Of a stretch of DNA of 64,000 nucleotides, positions 1 to 11,060 are shown one piece after another. Origin of the DNA: Inia geoffrensis (Eukaryota > Chordata > Mammalia > Artiodactyla > Iniidae); NCBI GenBank assembly GCA_036417435.1, contig CM070908.1:47525090-47589089 (forward strand), given 5' to 3'. The notes under the pieces were generated by a model. It searched no databases. It had not been told where the DNA came from and saw only the letters and a program-made list of their open reading frames with translations. Made by a program: the position numbers and the translations under genes. Numbering within the stretch: position 1 is the stretch's first letter; each line of letters opens with the position of its first letter.

Positions 1-523
1 GCTCAGCTCATGGTGGGGAAGGCCAAAAGTTCTGGGGAAAAGATGTCTTGGGGAGCATCCCTCAGCAAATGGTGGTTGGAGTTGGAAGAGAAACTCCCAG
101 CTTCCTCGGTCCTCAAGTGCAGATATTCTCAGGAGTGTTCCACATCATTCCCCACAAGTTCACAGTGGGATTGAGACCCAGGTGCTCACAGTGATAACCT
201 ACCCCTTAACACACCCTGCAATGGTTTCTTTCCCTTCCTTGCCTTACTTCCTAACTCTTACTAGTGGTTCCTGCAATCCCCTCTCCAAATAAATGATTTG
301 AACTGATTCCTTCTTGCAGGGTCTGCTTCTGTGTGAAATCAACCAAAGAGGTAAGGGCACTTCACATTGGATGGAAATGTGGTAGAAATCCAATTAAGAA
401 GGACAAAAACAAGTGTGTAGATTGTCTTGAAGAGTGCCCTTAAGAATGTTCTAGGAATAGTGCATGAAAAGGAGAAATAAATTGACCAGAAATGACTGAT
501 TCTATTCGTCAAACTCAGTAATT
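1..523. other. unassigned sequence, possible old LTR remnant
   Basis: No gene is visible. The stretch around 280-345 (CTCCAAATAAATGATTTG, then GGGTCTGCTTCTGTG) resembles the polyadenylation and U5 end of an old mammalian LTR, but I cannot name the family. The rest is unrecognised. Confidence 0.3.
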
Positions 524-532
524 ACCAGCCAA

Positions 533-744
533 AATTTTTTTTTTTTTTTTTTGTGGTACGCAGGCCTCTCACTGTTGTGGCCTCTCCCGCTGTGGAGCAC
601 AGGCTCCAGACATGCAGGCCCAGCAGCCATGGCTCACAGACCCAGCCGCTCCACGGCATGTGGGATCTTCTGGGACCGGGGCACAAACCCGTGTCCCCTG
701 CATGGGCAGGCGGACTCTCAACCACTGCGCCACCAGGGAAGCCC
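533..744 (-). mobile_element. CHR SINE (tRNA-Glu-derived), short-tail type
   Basis: The reverse complement starts with the CHR head at the right end (GGGCTTCCCTGGTGGCGCAG) and runs through the tRNA-like part to an A tail, seen here as the T run at 535-552. It is flanked by a 9-bp target-site duplication, ACCAGCCAA, at 524-532 and 745-753. This is a non-autonomous element copied by L1 enzymes. It looks full length and moderately diverged. Confidence 0.95.
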
Positions 745-954
745 ACCAGCCAAGTTTTGATGAGTAATTTGACTCCCAAATACTTTAACATTGGGAAGGC
801 AGTGTGCTGGATGATGGACACTGATATTCTTCACTGGATGGATGCTTCCCCTATTGTGAAATCACATGCCAGCATTCTGACTATACATCAGTCTCTTGAG
901 TTTGGTTAGTGTGAGTCCATTTCAAAAAAAAATTCAGCTCTGACAGCAATCATT

Positions 955-1072
955 GATTACTAGACTTATTGTGGTGATCATTTCACAATATACACAAATA
1001 TCAAATCATTGTGTTATACACCTGAAACTGATATAATATGGTATGTCATTTACACCTCAATTAAAAAAAAAG
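955..1072 (+). mobile_element. L1 3' end fragment
   Basis: The text reads like an L1 3' UTR terminus: TGGTGATCATTTCACAATAT, then TACACCTGAAACTGATATAA, then an A run. It has no coding part and is strongly 5' truncated. Confidence 0.75.
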
Positions 1073-1405
1073 AATCAGACACTGACCTGCCACTCCAGAA
1101 GTCTCTGTCTGGGTAGGCAGGCAGAATCCTTTTATTCATTTATCACTTGCCTCAACAATTCTCATTATGCAATCAAAACCATACACTAATGCCAGACAGT
1201 TATATCTTGAGAAACAGAGCAATTTTATTTGTGCTTTAGCATGAAGGATTACCAGAAAGAGTATTACGACGTGAGTAAAGGGAATGTCCAACACAGACAA
1301 ATAGGAAGGAGAAAATGTCAGTTTTCATGTTCCCTTTCTGCATGTGCAACTCAGTGTAGGAGACCCTGATTCACTGCAGCTTTGGGTACTCATTAACTTC
1401 AACAA
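1073..1405. other. no recognised feature
   Basis: Ordinary AT-rich sequence. I see no gene, RNA or repeat that I can name. Confidence 0.4.
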
Positions 1406-1418
1406 CTTTCTTTTTCTT

Positions 1419-1450
<32 letters not shown>

Positions 1451-1493
1451 TTCCTTCCTTCCTTCCTTCCTTCCTTCCTTCCTTCCTTCCTTC

Positions 1494-1572
<79 letters not shown>

Positions 1573-1597
1573 TATTTCTTTCTTTCTTTCTCTTTAT
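1406..1597 (+). repeat. (CTTT)n-(CTTC)n-(CTTT)n microsatellite
   Basis: About 190 bp of nearly pure pyrimidine on the plus strand. A CTTT block is followed by a CTTC block at about 1446-1495, then a second CTTT block with a few interruptions near 1574 and 1590. The 90-residue Phe/Leu/Ser frame here is only the translated repeat. Confidence 0.98.
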
Positions 1598-1786
1598 TTA
1601 CCAGATTTTAAAATAATAAACTGATTCCCCAGCATCCTCCAAAGATGTCAAGGAATCAGTTCAAACTCATGGACTTATACATATCTAATATATTTCAATT
1701 CATTCTGATTATTGACCAGTGGAATCTTCTGCAAGTTGTCTCTTGACTCCTTTTAAGAGCCCTCAGGGGTCTTTAAAGGCCTTCTA

Positions 1787-1857
1787 ACCTTTTAAATTTA
1801 ATTTTTATTTTATATTGGAGTATAGTTGGTTTACAGTGTTGTGTTAGTTTCAGGCGT
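1787..1857 (-). mobile_element. L1 3' UTR fragment
   Basis: Contains the reverse of the cetartiodactyl L1 tail (TATTGGAGTATAGTTGGTTT, TGTGTTAGTTTCAGGCGTAC). It is a very short, 5'-truncated copy with its A-rich end on the left. Confidence 0.8.
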
Positions 1858-2985
1858 ACCAGTCCTATTTCTTTTAACTTTCAAAATAATGTCCCTAACC
1901 ACACTGACACAACAACCAGAACACTGACAAAACCAAAAATGATATACTAGTTCTTCAGGAAATATAAGCATTTCCTGGCATTAAATTCTGAAAGAAATTC
2001 ATTGTCTGCTTATAAGTGGTACTAGATAACATAACAGTCAATCTTCACACTTCCATAAAATCTGAGGGTAACACATTCAACTACAGCAGAGTCAAACACT
2101 CCTGTTGGAGCAAAGCTATGGAGGCCTCGGACCTGACATTCTTAAACTAGGAGCAGTGATCCTCAACCAGGGTCCAAAACCCCCATGGAGACCTCAGTAC
2201 CTTTCCTCAGAGTTTCTTCAGCACACATTGCCTGCAGACCAAATAAATAGATCTCACACAAATATGTATGGCTGTTTTTACAGGTATAGATATGTTTTTG
2301 ATGATACTATTTTTGAATTCATGGTAGTGGTTAGTATTTTTGATTATCACTCTATATTTTCTTAATCAATGGTCGCTAAATAAAACTGCTGTTCTAGCAA
2401 CAGTTTGGGGTTAATAAAGAATACTCATATATGGAAAGATTAAGAGCCATGATTTAGACAGCCAAATGGGTAGCATGGCCCTTTGAATACTTTTTCTATG
2501 AATCCATTTTCTTCACTGGTTTTTGAAAGTTGAGACAGAGAGAATAGTCAGTTCAGTGTTACCTTCTCGGGTGGCCCTTGAACTTAGAGGTTCTGAACTT
2601 CTTCCTAAAGCGGGTCCCTGTGTGTGGGGCAAGGATGACAATTATGTGATGGAAATTCATCAACCTAGCTGGTGCTCTTTGGGTGGGACTTATTCCATGA
2701 CCTTGTGGGTAGTGCCAGGGCACAGGGTGTGGGGCCACTGGCTCCACCTGCAGCTCAGCCCAGGGTACGAGCCCAAACACAGCAACCTCCCTGTAAAATA
2801 TGGAGGGAAACAGGTGGGGTCCATGAGGCAGTCTTGGTTCCAAGTTGGTGTCTCCAGGAGATCTCTCTGTGTATTCAACGAACACCTAGTTCCCTAAGCC
2901 CACGTGTGTAAACACATGTCAAGGGTTCACTGGACTCTCCAGGATCTTTCTCACGCTTACAGTGCTTCACACTTTCATATATATA
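1858..2985. other. no recognised feature
   Basis: Open frames of up to 124 codons lie at 2523-2897 in several overlapping frames. This is typical of locally GC-richer chance sequence. No domain or splice-exon pattern is recognisable. Confidence 0.4.
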
Positions 2986-3295
2986 TTTTTTAACATCTTT
3001 ATTGAAGTATAATTGCTTTACAATGGTGTGTTAGTTTCTGCTTTATAACAAAGTCAATCAGTTATACATATACATATGTTCCCATATCTCTTCCCTCTTG
3101 CATCTCCCTCCCTCCCACCCTCCCTATCGCACCCCTCTAGGTGGTCACAAAGCACCTAGCTGATCTCCCTGTGCTATGCGGCTGCTTCCCACTAGCTATC
3201 TATTTTACGTTTGGTAGTGTATATATGTCCATGACACTCTCTCACTTTGTCCCAGCTTACCCTTCCCCCTCCCCTTGTCCTCAAGTCCATTCTCT
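2986..3295 (-). mobile_element. L1 3' UTR, 5'-truncated copy
   Basis: The left end (TTTTTTAACATCTTTATTGA) is the L1 tail. It is followed by the same 3' UTR text as the larger element starting at 53560, including CTCCCTCCCTCCCACCCTCC and GCGGCTGCTTCCCACTAGCT. It belongs to the same L1 lineage as that copy and has no coding sequence. Confidence 0.9.
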
Positions 3296-3488
3296 TCTCT
3301 TAGTCCTGCTGGCAACTCTGTGGGGGCAGAGGGTGGGGAGGTCAGAGTACCGAAATTACAGATGAGATGAGCACTCCATCACACATAGGTTGTTTCCCTC
3401 AGGGCCACTTAGCTCACTTGTGGCAGAAGCATGAGGAAGACCTGAGCCCTCTGAAACCAACCTGGAAGACAACTTCAAATCAAACATA

Positions 3489-3606
3489 ATATGGGAAAAG
3501 AATCTGAAAAAGAGTGGGTATATGTACATGCATAACTGTTTCACTTTGCTGTACACCTGAAACTAGCACAACATTCTAAATCAACTGTACTCCAATAAAA
3601 ATTTTT
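3489..3606 (+). mobile_element. L1 3' end fragment
   Basis: Contains ATGGGAAAAGAATCTGAAAA, CACTTTGCTGTACACCTGAA and CTCCAATAAAAATTTTTT, the terminal part of an L1 3' UTR. It has the opposite orientation to the L1 fragment about 190 bp to its left, so these are two insertions. Confidence 0.88.
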
Positions 3607-3788
3607 TAAAATGTATGCACATACACACATGAATATTTATCCCAAGAAAATAAAATTAAAATTAATTAAAATAAAATCCACTAGGAATTTTAAAAAAGTA
3701 TAATAATGTCATTGCCTTTTGAGAATCACAGAACATTTCTCTAAATCAGAATTTCTACTCACATTATGTTCTTTAAAACAACACACAT

Positions 3789-3916
3789 GGGGACTTCCCT
3801 GGCAGTCCAGTGGTTAAGACTCCACGGTCCCAGTGCAGGAGGCAAAGGTTCGATCCCTGGTCGGGGGAACTAAGATCCTGCATGCCATGTGGTGTGGCTT
3901 TAAGGAAAAAAAAAAC
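3789..3916 (+). mobile_element. CHR SINE, short old-type copy
   Basis: Starts GGGGACTTCCCTGGCAGTCC, has a B-box-like GGTTCGATCCC at about 3848, and ends in an A tail after about 125 bp. It is shorter than the other copies in the window and lacks the second half of the tRNA-unrelated region. Confidence 0.85.
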
Positions 3917-4083
3917 CAAACAAAACATGCCACACAAAATACGATATTCAACAAAACATGTTTGGAAGTCAGGAGTTCAAAATGGAAAGAATTTTTAACA
4001 TAAATAAAATAATGATTTAATATTTAAATCTCACTATTGAGTATCACTCTGATAATGTTTTTATGCACAAGATACTTTATGTG

Positions 4084-4235
4084 AATTATTTCATTTCATC
4101 ATCACCATGGTACTTGGAGGCATTTTATCTCATTTTTAAGATAGGAAAAGAGGCTCAGAGAGTTTAAGTAACTTGTCCAGGGTCACACAGCCAGAACACT
4201 GACAAGGGGGGCGATTTGAAATTTGCCTGGCAGCT
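4084..4235 (-). mobile_element. MIR SINE remnant
   Basis: The reverse of the MIR core is clear: AGGCTCAGAGAGTTTAAGTA, ACTTGTCCAGGGTCACACAG, preceded by the degraded ATTTTATC block. MIR is an ancient tRNA-derived mammalian SINE; this copy is strongly diverged. Confidence 0.85.
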
Positions 4236-6209
4236 ATTTTCTCTTATTCTGCACTTCCCCCCATGCTTAAAAATTTCCCTCAAGAGAATCTATGTTTTCC
4301 TTGTGTCATTTTTATCTTTTGCCCCCATCACCTAGGCCATAAATGATTAGGATCTTAGACTCTCAGTTCACGTTACCAAGCACCTCTTGAAATGCTACGT
4401 GAATTGTCCCAACAGATCACAGACAAAGGGGAGTTGAGGCTGGACTTACTTGTCCAGCCTTCTCTCTCACCCACTAAATATCTCATGACCATTGACCATC
4501 CGGATGTCACTATGTCACACATTATTCTGAGAGCAGAGCAAGAGCCCCTCACGTCGGTAGATAATCAAGAAACTGTTTTATGAGAGTTGACATCTTATGA
4601 ATAATTATTAAAAAATCTGTTTCTTTCTGTTCCTTCAACCCCAGACAGGCAAGTTGATTCTACCAAGTTGCTCAAACTGCGATGAGAACATCACTTAAAC
4701 AAGGTGCTAGTTGTCCTTATTTATTTATTTTTGAAAGTAATTTTAAAAAGTAAGCTTATTTGAAGATTCTATTGTGAGAGTGTGTGGTCAAAAGGCAAAT
4801 AACTTTGAATGTAAGACAGGCAGTACTTGGACTCCTCGGGGACACCTCAGAGAGCTGTGGGCCCCTCCTCTCTTCCTGAGTCACAGAAGTGTCTGTTGGT
4901 CCCAAGTTTCTGTTGCTGGGATGGCCAATGATAGGAAGCTACTATAGATGTGAAGAGAACATGGTTTTAAGGTCACTGTAATTTTGCGGGACATGTAGCT
5001 TAATTTTGAGATGGAAGAGTTTGAGAGTGGGGCTGGATAATAACTTCCAAAAATAGCATCTGAGCTGCAGACCTGGGTCCATGCAGGACAAGTGGTCCCA
5101 GGGAAGGAGGGGTGTAGGCACGTTCTACTACCCTGGAGGGCCGCCGGGGTTCCTGCCCTGGAGGTGACTCTTGGCAGCATCAGGCCAGGATCCATCTTCT
5201 AAAAGCTACTTACTGCACAAGGCTGCTGTTGGGATTAAAAGGAATATTTTGATTTGCTGGATACTAATAGCTCCTTTCAGGTTATGAAATGCCATTAATT
5301 TAGGGGCGGTTTGGGGATAAAATGAAAACAGCATGACATAACACATATTCATCTTTATTTCAGAAACATAAAACATGAAAAAAAATCAGCTACAAAGCTC
5401 TCCTACAACATTTCTCAAAGAGAGGCCATGCGTATTCTTGGGCCACATCACAGGACTGGGGTAAGTGGGAGGACCTGGAACCTTCCCTTCAAGAGCCCCT
5501 CAGGCACAATCTAACTCCCCCTACCCCCCACGCCCGGGACCTAGAACTTGGGACAAATGGAGCTGTCTCCTCTGAACACATTGTAAAGATGGCCTTAGTT
5601 CCAGATGAACAGCAAAGAAAACTATCCATTAAATGTCTACACTGAGGGAGTGTGTGGAAGGCAGGAGTCTTGCTGCTTTGCTCTCAGCTCGGGGTGGGGG
5701 TCCGTGAGCCCTGGTGTTGGGGGTTCCTCGCATCCTGCCAGCAGCCACAGCAGAAGGCGGCCAGGACTGAGAGTCAGGGCACAGCTCTTACCAAATCAGT
5801 GACCTAGCGGCCTCTTCCAGCCTCAGGTTCCCCTTCTGTTCTGCGCACTGTCATTTGATCCCCATGACATGGAAGTGAGGGAGCAGAAGATGGAGGAAAC
5901 CCTCTCCCTGAAGAGCTGAGTGACCGCCGGGCCACAGCTGGTGCAGGAGGGGGTGGGCATCAGAAGAGCTGCAACCTGGACTTCGGGCCTGTAAACCAGT
6001 GTGGGTCTCCTGCATCATTACAGAACCTGCGCATTTATGTGACTCAGGCTTTCTTGGGAGAAACCTGAGGAGAGATTTCTAGGCCTAGGGTGACCAACTG
6101 TATTGGTTTACTTGTGACTGAAGGGTTCCTGGGCCGTGAGACAGTATTAAAACAAGAAACCAGACAAATCTCAGGCAAATGAGAACAAAACAGTCACTGG
6201 AGCTAGGCA
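4236..6209. other. mostly unassigned; weak MIR-like patch
   Basis: About 2 kb without a recognised gene. A patch at 5795-5875 (CAGTGACCTAGCGGCC, CCTCAGGTTCCCCTTCTG) looks like a very diverged plus-strand MIR. Open frames at 4881-5195 and 5605-5802 have no family features and overlap nothing conserved that I can see. Confidence 0.35.
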
Positions 6210-6233
6210 ATATATATATATATATATATATAT
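6210..6233. repeat. (TA)n microsatellite
   Basis: About 12 TA units directly in front of the MER5-type element. Confidence 0.97.
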
Positions 6234-6235
6234 TT

Positions 6236-6407
6236 TGCAGAGGTTCTCAACCCTGGCTGAAGAATAGAATTGCTGGGAGAACTTAAAAAGTCTGATGCCT
6301 GGGTATCATCCCGGACCATTGAATCTGAATCTCTGGGTGTATGTATATTATTATTTTTTGAACCCTGAAGGTTATTTTGATGTTTAGTAAAGATTGGGAA
6401 ACTCTGC
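6236..6407 (+). mobile_element. MER5B-like hAT-Charlie DNA transposon remnant
   Basis: The left end reads AGGTTCTCAACCCTGGCTG, then GGGAGAACTTAAAAAGTCTG, ATGCCTGGGTATCATCCC and AATCTGAATCTCTGGG. The right end is a decayed inverted copy of the left (ATTGGGAAACTCTG). The length of about 170 bp fits this non-autonomous family. Confidence 0.8.
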
Positions 6408-6895
6408 CTTGGATACAGCCTCAATGACCACAGACCACACAAAAGGGCTAAGCTTACATAATTGTCCACAACAAAGACGGGTGTAAGTTTCTCAACAGAG
6501 TCTTACTGAAAGGCACAGCAGAGAAGGTTGATTTCCTCAAGGGTGCAACAGCTGGGGCGGGCCCTCAATTGACTAAACCAACCAACTGTAGTGCTGAGGG
6601 GAATCCAAGGACCACAGGGCCAGCTGCAGCCCCAGGACTTGTGGGGAGACAGATACTGCTTGGAAAATACTTCCTTACATTGGCTTCCAGCCCCCCAGCC
6701 ATTGCAAGGAGAAGGCAGAGCATGGCCTGTGTGTTGTGATGAAAACAAATCTCTGTGTGGTGGGGTGGTGGGGATTTCTTCTAACTACTGAACAAAACAA
6801 GTGCATTCTGAGAGTTTAGGGGAGTCTGACTTTGTGTTTAAAGAATTAAAGGTTTTGGAAAGCTTCAAGTTAAAATCTTACAAGAAAAGAAGAAT
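6408..6895. other. no recognised feature
   Basis: Overlapping 66- and 81-codon frames on opposite strands around 6500-6790 have no recognisable motif. Confidence 0.4.
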
Positions 6896-7092
6896 CTTTT
6901 TTTTTAATTTTTAAATTAATTTTTATTTTATATTGGAGTATAGTTGATTTACAATGTTGTGTTAGTTTCAGGTGCACAGCAAAGTGATTCAGCTATACAT
7001 AAATATATCCATTCTTTTTCAAATTCTTTTCCGTATAGATTATTACAGAATATTGAGTAGAGGTCCTTGTGCTATACAGTAGGTCCTTGTTG
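6896..7092 (-). mobile_element. L1 3' UTR fragment
   Basis: TTTTATTTTATATTGGAGTA, GATTTACAATGTTGTGTTAG and GTGCTATACAGTAGGTCCTT mark the reverse of the L1 3' UTR. The copy ends at TTGTTG. Flanks GAAGAATC and GAAGGAATC could be a decayed target-site duplication. Confidence 0.88.
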
Positions 7093-9527
7093 AAGGAATC
7101 ATTTCTGAATTAAGCCTCACATGAGATAGAGAATATCACTTAATGATTATGAGTTCTGACTTGCCTTGTTTTTCCTGATCCTGTGGGCTTCTGCCCCACC
7201 AGCTGTCCTTTGAGAACAAACAAAGTTGTACTTTTGTGAGAGCACAAAGTTGAGGATAACTTCTCACCTCTGTATTAAACACTGCACATCAGAGTTAACT
7301 GGTACCTATTCTAGGACATGATTTGCCCACAGCAAATCATGTACAGTAACCAGAAATCCAAAGTAGATTTGAATTAGTCTGTATATTGTTACTTTTTTAT
7401 CATCTTCTTTTTAATTGTAAAAACAATAGTGTTGAATACAATTTTCAGCAACAACAAAAAATCTACTATTCTCCAACAAATATTTTCACTTTTGTGTTTC
7501 CACATCCATCTTCATTTCAAATGACAGTATCAATAAGAAGATAAGAAGAAACCAGAATGTAATACTATTAAACCTCTCTGGAGTGCAATGACTTTGTAAG
7601 CTTTGAAGCAATAGAAAAAATTACAAAGAGAAAGACTGACCAATTTGATTATGTAACATTTAAATCTGAATATACTCTGCGTGTGTGTGTTAGACATGGT
7701 CAAGGGACACTTAGAATCTCTCCCCACCTCCTGATCACATGCCTTCCTCTACTTCAGAGGTCGAAAGGTAAACAAAGACATTTCCCAGGCCTCTTTGCAG
7801 CCAGGGTGGTAGATTCAAATTAGATTCACTCATTAATGCATTCCTGTGAGGGTGTGCAGGAGGAAGTTCATTTGACTACTTGTTTTGTTATGTTTTTAGC
7901 TATGGGTCTTCTGGAACACCATTCATGTCTAACCCCCACCTTCATGTTTGTCAGGAGACACTTGTGTTGTGATGGTGGTAGCTTCCTGATTCTTGGGTCA
8001 CAGCTGCAGTGGAGTGTTCTTCCTAATGGTGGCAGATGTCGTAGAAACCTTTAAGGATCAGTTCTGTGATATTGCAGGAGTCATTCACTGGAGGCCCAGC
8101 CTAGAGGCTGTCTGTACAGAACTTCCAGGGATTTTACAAGCACCTAATTCTCTGTGTTAAACCCCTTTCTGTTTAAAACATCTAGAATGATTGCTATTTC
8201 CTGCACTGACTTGTGGCTGGTACAACTGGAAAAATATTTCAAAAAACAAAATAGAAGGATTAACATGTTTAGTATATGAAGTATTGGTAGGAGAAAGAAA
8301 ATACCCAAGAAGAGAAAAAATGAGAAAAAATAACAAAATGAACAAATAGATCACACAAAAGAATAAGCAGAAAGCACCTGAAGCAGATCTCTTTAGGAAT
8401 TGCCCTGCAGCAGACGCACACAGACGACCATGGAGAAAGCAGCCAGACAGAACGTGCTCCCACTCACTCAGCCAGGGAGGATCAGTCACCCCATAAATCC
8501 TTCCTTCAGAAACTTGACTTTGGAAATGAAATCTCTTTGATTTTTCCCATGTAGCTGGAATGAAGACATGTGAACCTGCAGACTGAGACAGAGAAAGCTT
8601 GTTCATGGTGGGAAAGAAAAGTGAGCAAAGGAACAGACAGGAACTGAAAGAAGAGGAGGTAAGAAAGAGGTGGAGAGAGAGACCCTCTGGCCTCAGTTTG
8701 CTCCTGGGAATAAATTTTCTGTCTTGCTTCAGCTTCATGTGTTTTGGTTACTTGAAAATTAACATTAACAATAATTCTAACCAAAATTTTTACAATAACA
8801 GAAAATAGACTCAAAGATCATTCATTTAACTAATTTTTATTGGGTGTCTTGTGCACAGGAGTTGAGGACTAGTGCTCTGAATAAGACCAAACCTTCATCT
8901 TCACAGAGTTTACAGGGAAGAGCTGCAGGGAAAGCAATTATAAGGAAGCACAGGAATCCTTAAGCATATACATCAGGATGATATAGCCTTGCTATGTCAT
9001 TTAGGATAGAGGACTCACCAAAATAATAGTTTATCCCTTTATGCAGTGGGAAAATCTCTCTCACTTGTTTGTGATGTTTTTGTCCTCTCTTTGGGCAGGG
9101 CATACTTTTACCACTATGATGAAATACCTAAAGCCAAACACTTCCATGATGGAAAGATGGAGAACCGGACAGCAGAATCTGAGACTCAAAGTGTGACTTT
9201 GGGCATCATAGAAGGTTTCCTACTTACTCCACCAAAAATAGCTTTTTGTCTCTGGTCCTAGATGAACGTATTTCCTCCCAGTGACAAATATTAAGTGACT
9301 CAAAAGGCTGACACCAGAAGGATGTGGACACTGAAAACTGTTATAGTTCTTATATAAGCACCCATGATTTCTCCAGCATAGCCTTGCTTTGATTCCAAAA
9401 TCTACACGTGGAGATATTTGTCACCATTTTCTTCAATGAGACCTCACACAAAGGAATTTTGGAAAAGGATAAAAGGATGGTTGCATGGTTACATCTTTTT
9501 AGATTTTTTTTTTCAATCCATGGTTTT
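7093..9527. other. largely unassigned; possible old repeat near 7730-8090
   Basis: No gene is recognised. The text at 7730-8090 (ACATTTCCCAGGCCTCTTTG, GCTTCCTGATTCTTGGGTCA) has the feel of an old interspersed repeat that I cannot assign. The 193-codon minus-strand frame at 8157-8738 is hydrophobic in patches but shows no family signature. Confidence 0.35.
7316..7342. repeat. perfect 11-bp inverted repeat with 5-nt loop
   Basis: ACATGATTTGC at 7316-7326 and its exact reverse complement at 7332-7342 are separated by CCACA. It has no recognised role. Confidence 0.85.
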
Positions 9528-10860
9528 AAAAAAGATGCTAGAGGATGTCAAATAATGTTGCAATAACACTACTTATTGAAGAGACTGTGTTTTCCCCATT
9601 GTATATTCTTGCCTCCTTTGTCATAGATTAATTGACCATAGGTGTGGGTTTATTTCTGGGCCCTCTATTCTGTTCTATTGACCTATGTAGCTGTTTTGTG
9701 CCAGTACCATACTGTTTTGATGACTGTAGCTTTGTAGTATAGTCTGAAGTCAGGGAGCCTGATACCTCCAGCTTTGTTCTTTCTCAAGATTGTTTTCTCT
9801 TTTAGGAGTCTTTGTCTTTCCACACAAATTTTAGGGTTATTTGTTCTAGTTCTGTGAAAAAAAATTGTATTTTGATAGGGATTGCATTGAATCTGTATAT
9901 TGTCTTGGGGGTATGGTCATTTTAACAAGATATGGAAGCAACCTAATTGCCTGTTGATAGAGGAATGGATAAAGAAGATGTGGTATATATACACAATGGA
10001 ATAGTACTTAGCCATTAAAAAGAATGAAATTTTGCTATTTGTGACAACATGCATGTACCTAGAGGATATTATACTAAGTGAAATAAGTCAGACAGAGAAA
10101 GACAAATACTGTATTTCACTTATATGTGGAATCTAAAAAGCAAAACAAATAAACAAACATAACAAAACAGAAACAGAGTCATAAATAGAGAACAAACAGG
10201 TGGTTGCCAAACAGGGAAGATCTGTGGGGAGAGAGAAATAGGTAAGGGAGATTAAGAGGTACACACTTGCAGTTACAAAATAAGTGAGTCACAGGTATGA
10301 AATGTACAGTGTGGAGAATATAGTCAATAACTACGTAATGTCTTTGTATGGTGACAGATGGTAACTGGACTTAGCAGGCTAAACATTTTGTAATACGTAG
10401 AAATATTGAATCACTATGTTGTGCATCAGGAACTAGCAGTTGTAGGTCAATTATTCTTCAAAAACAAACAAACTCATAGAAAAAGTGATCAGACTTGTGG
10501 TTACCTGAGGTGGGGGTGGGGGAGGGGGAATTGGATGAAGGTGGTCAAAAGGTACAAACTTCCAGTTCTAAGATAAATAAGTCCTAGGGATGTAATGTAC
10601 AACATGGTAAATGGAATGAACACTGCCGTACGTTATATGTGAAAGTTGTTAAGAGAGCAAATCCTAAGGGTTCTTATCACAAGGAAAATTACTTTTTCTA
10701 TTTCTTTACTATTGTATCTATACAAGATGATGGATTATTGTGATAATCATTTCATGATGTATATAAGTCAAATCATTATGCTGCACACCTTAAACTTATA
10801 CAGTGCTGTATGTTCTTTATCTCTTAATAAAACTGGAAGAAAAAAAGATGCAGGAGGATT
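9528..10860 (+). mobile_element. L1 insertion with inverted 5' part (twin priming), with target-site duplication
   Basis: The segment at 9547-9935 is reverse-oriented L1 ORF2 (AGTACCATACTGTTTTGATG, CTGAAGTCAGGGAGCCTGAT). The segment at 9936-10840 is forward: the ORF2 C-terminus (GATATGGAAGCAACC, AATGGATAAAGAAGATGTGG), then a long 3' UTR ending AATAAAACTGGAAG. Flanks are AAAAAAGATGCTAGAGGAT at 9528-9546 and AAAAAAGATGCAGGAGGAT at 10841-10859. The duplication brackets both parts, so this is one event. About 700 bp of ORF2 is missing at the junction. The 3' UTR contains two diverged copies of one module (about 10200-10460 and 10500-10820). The copy is inactive. Confidence 0.9.
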
Positions 10861-10949
10861 TCCTGTGACTTGGGAGACTTGCTGCCGGACTTTGACCTGT
10901 TGTGAGCTGAAGACTCTAATCCATGGACAATGTTTGTCCAGGACAAAGC

Positions 10950-11060
10950 CATCTGGAATCAGAAAGACTGAGTTCAGAAGGCAACCTGACTCAAATATTT
11001 CCAAGTTGCATGATCTTCTAGGTCTTATTTTAGTGATCTGTAAAATGACATGTTCCATGC
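10950..11060 (+). mobile_element. MIR SINE remnant
   Basis: Diverged MIR: GGAATCAGAAAGACTGAGTT followed by CTGACTC, then TTAGTGATCTGTAAAATGAC, the characteristic MIR end of core. Confidence 0.6.

Noticed and set aside
1344..1616. 90-codon Phe/Leu/Ser-rich membrane-like protein
   Set aside because: It is a translation of the CTTT/CTTC microsatellite.
8157..8738. 193-codon minus-strand frame as a possible membrane protein
   Set aside because: Its composition is that of AT-rich antisense sequence. It has no conserved motif and is overlapped by other frames of similar length.
9547..10840. Two independent L1 insertions in opposite orientation
   Set aside because: One target-site duplication encloses both parts, so a single twin-primed insertion is simpler.
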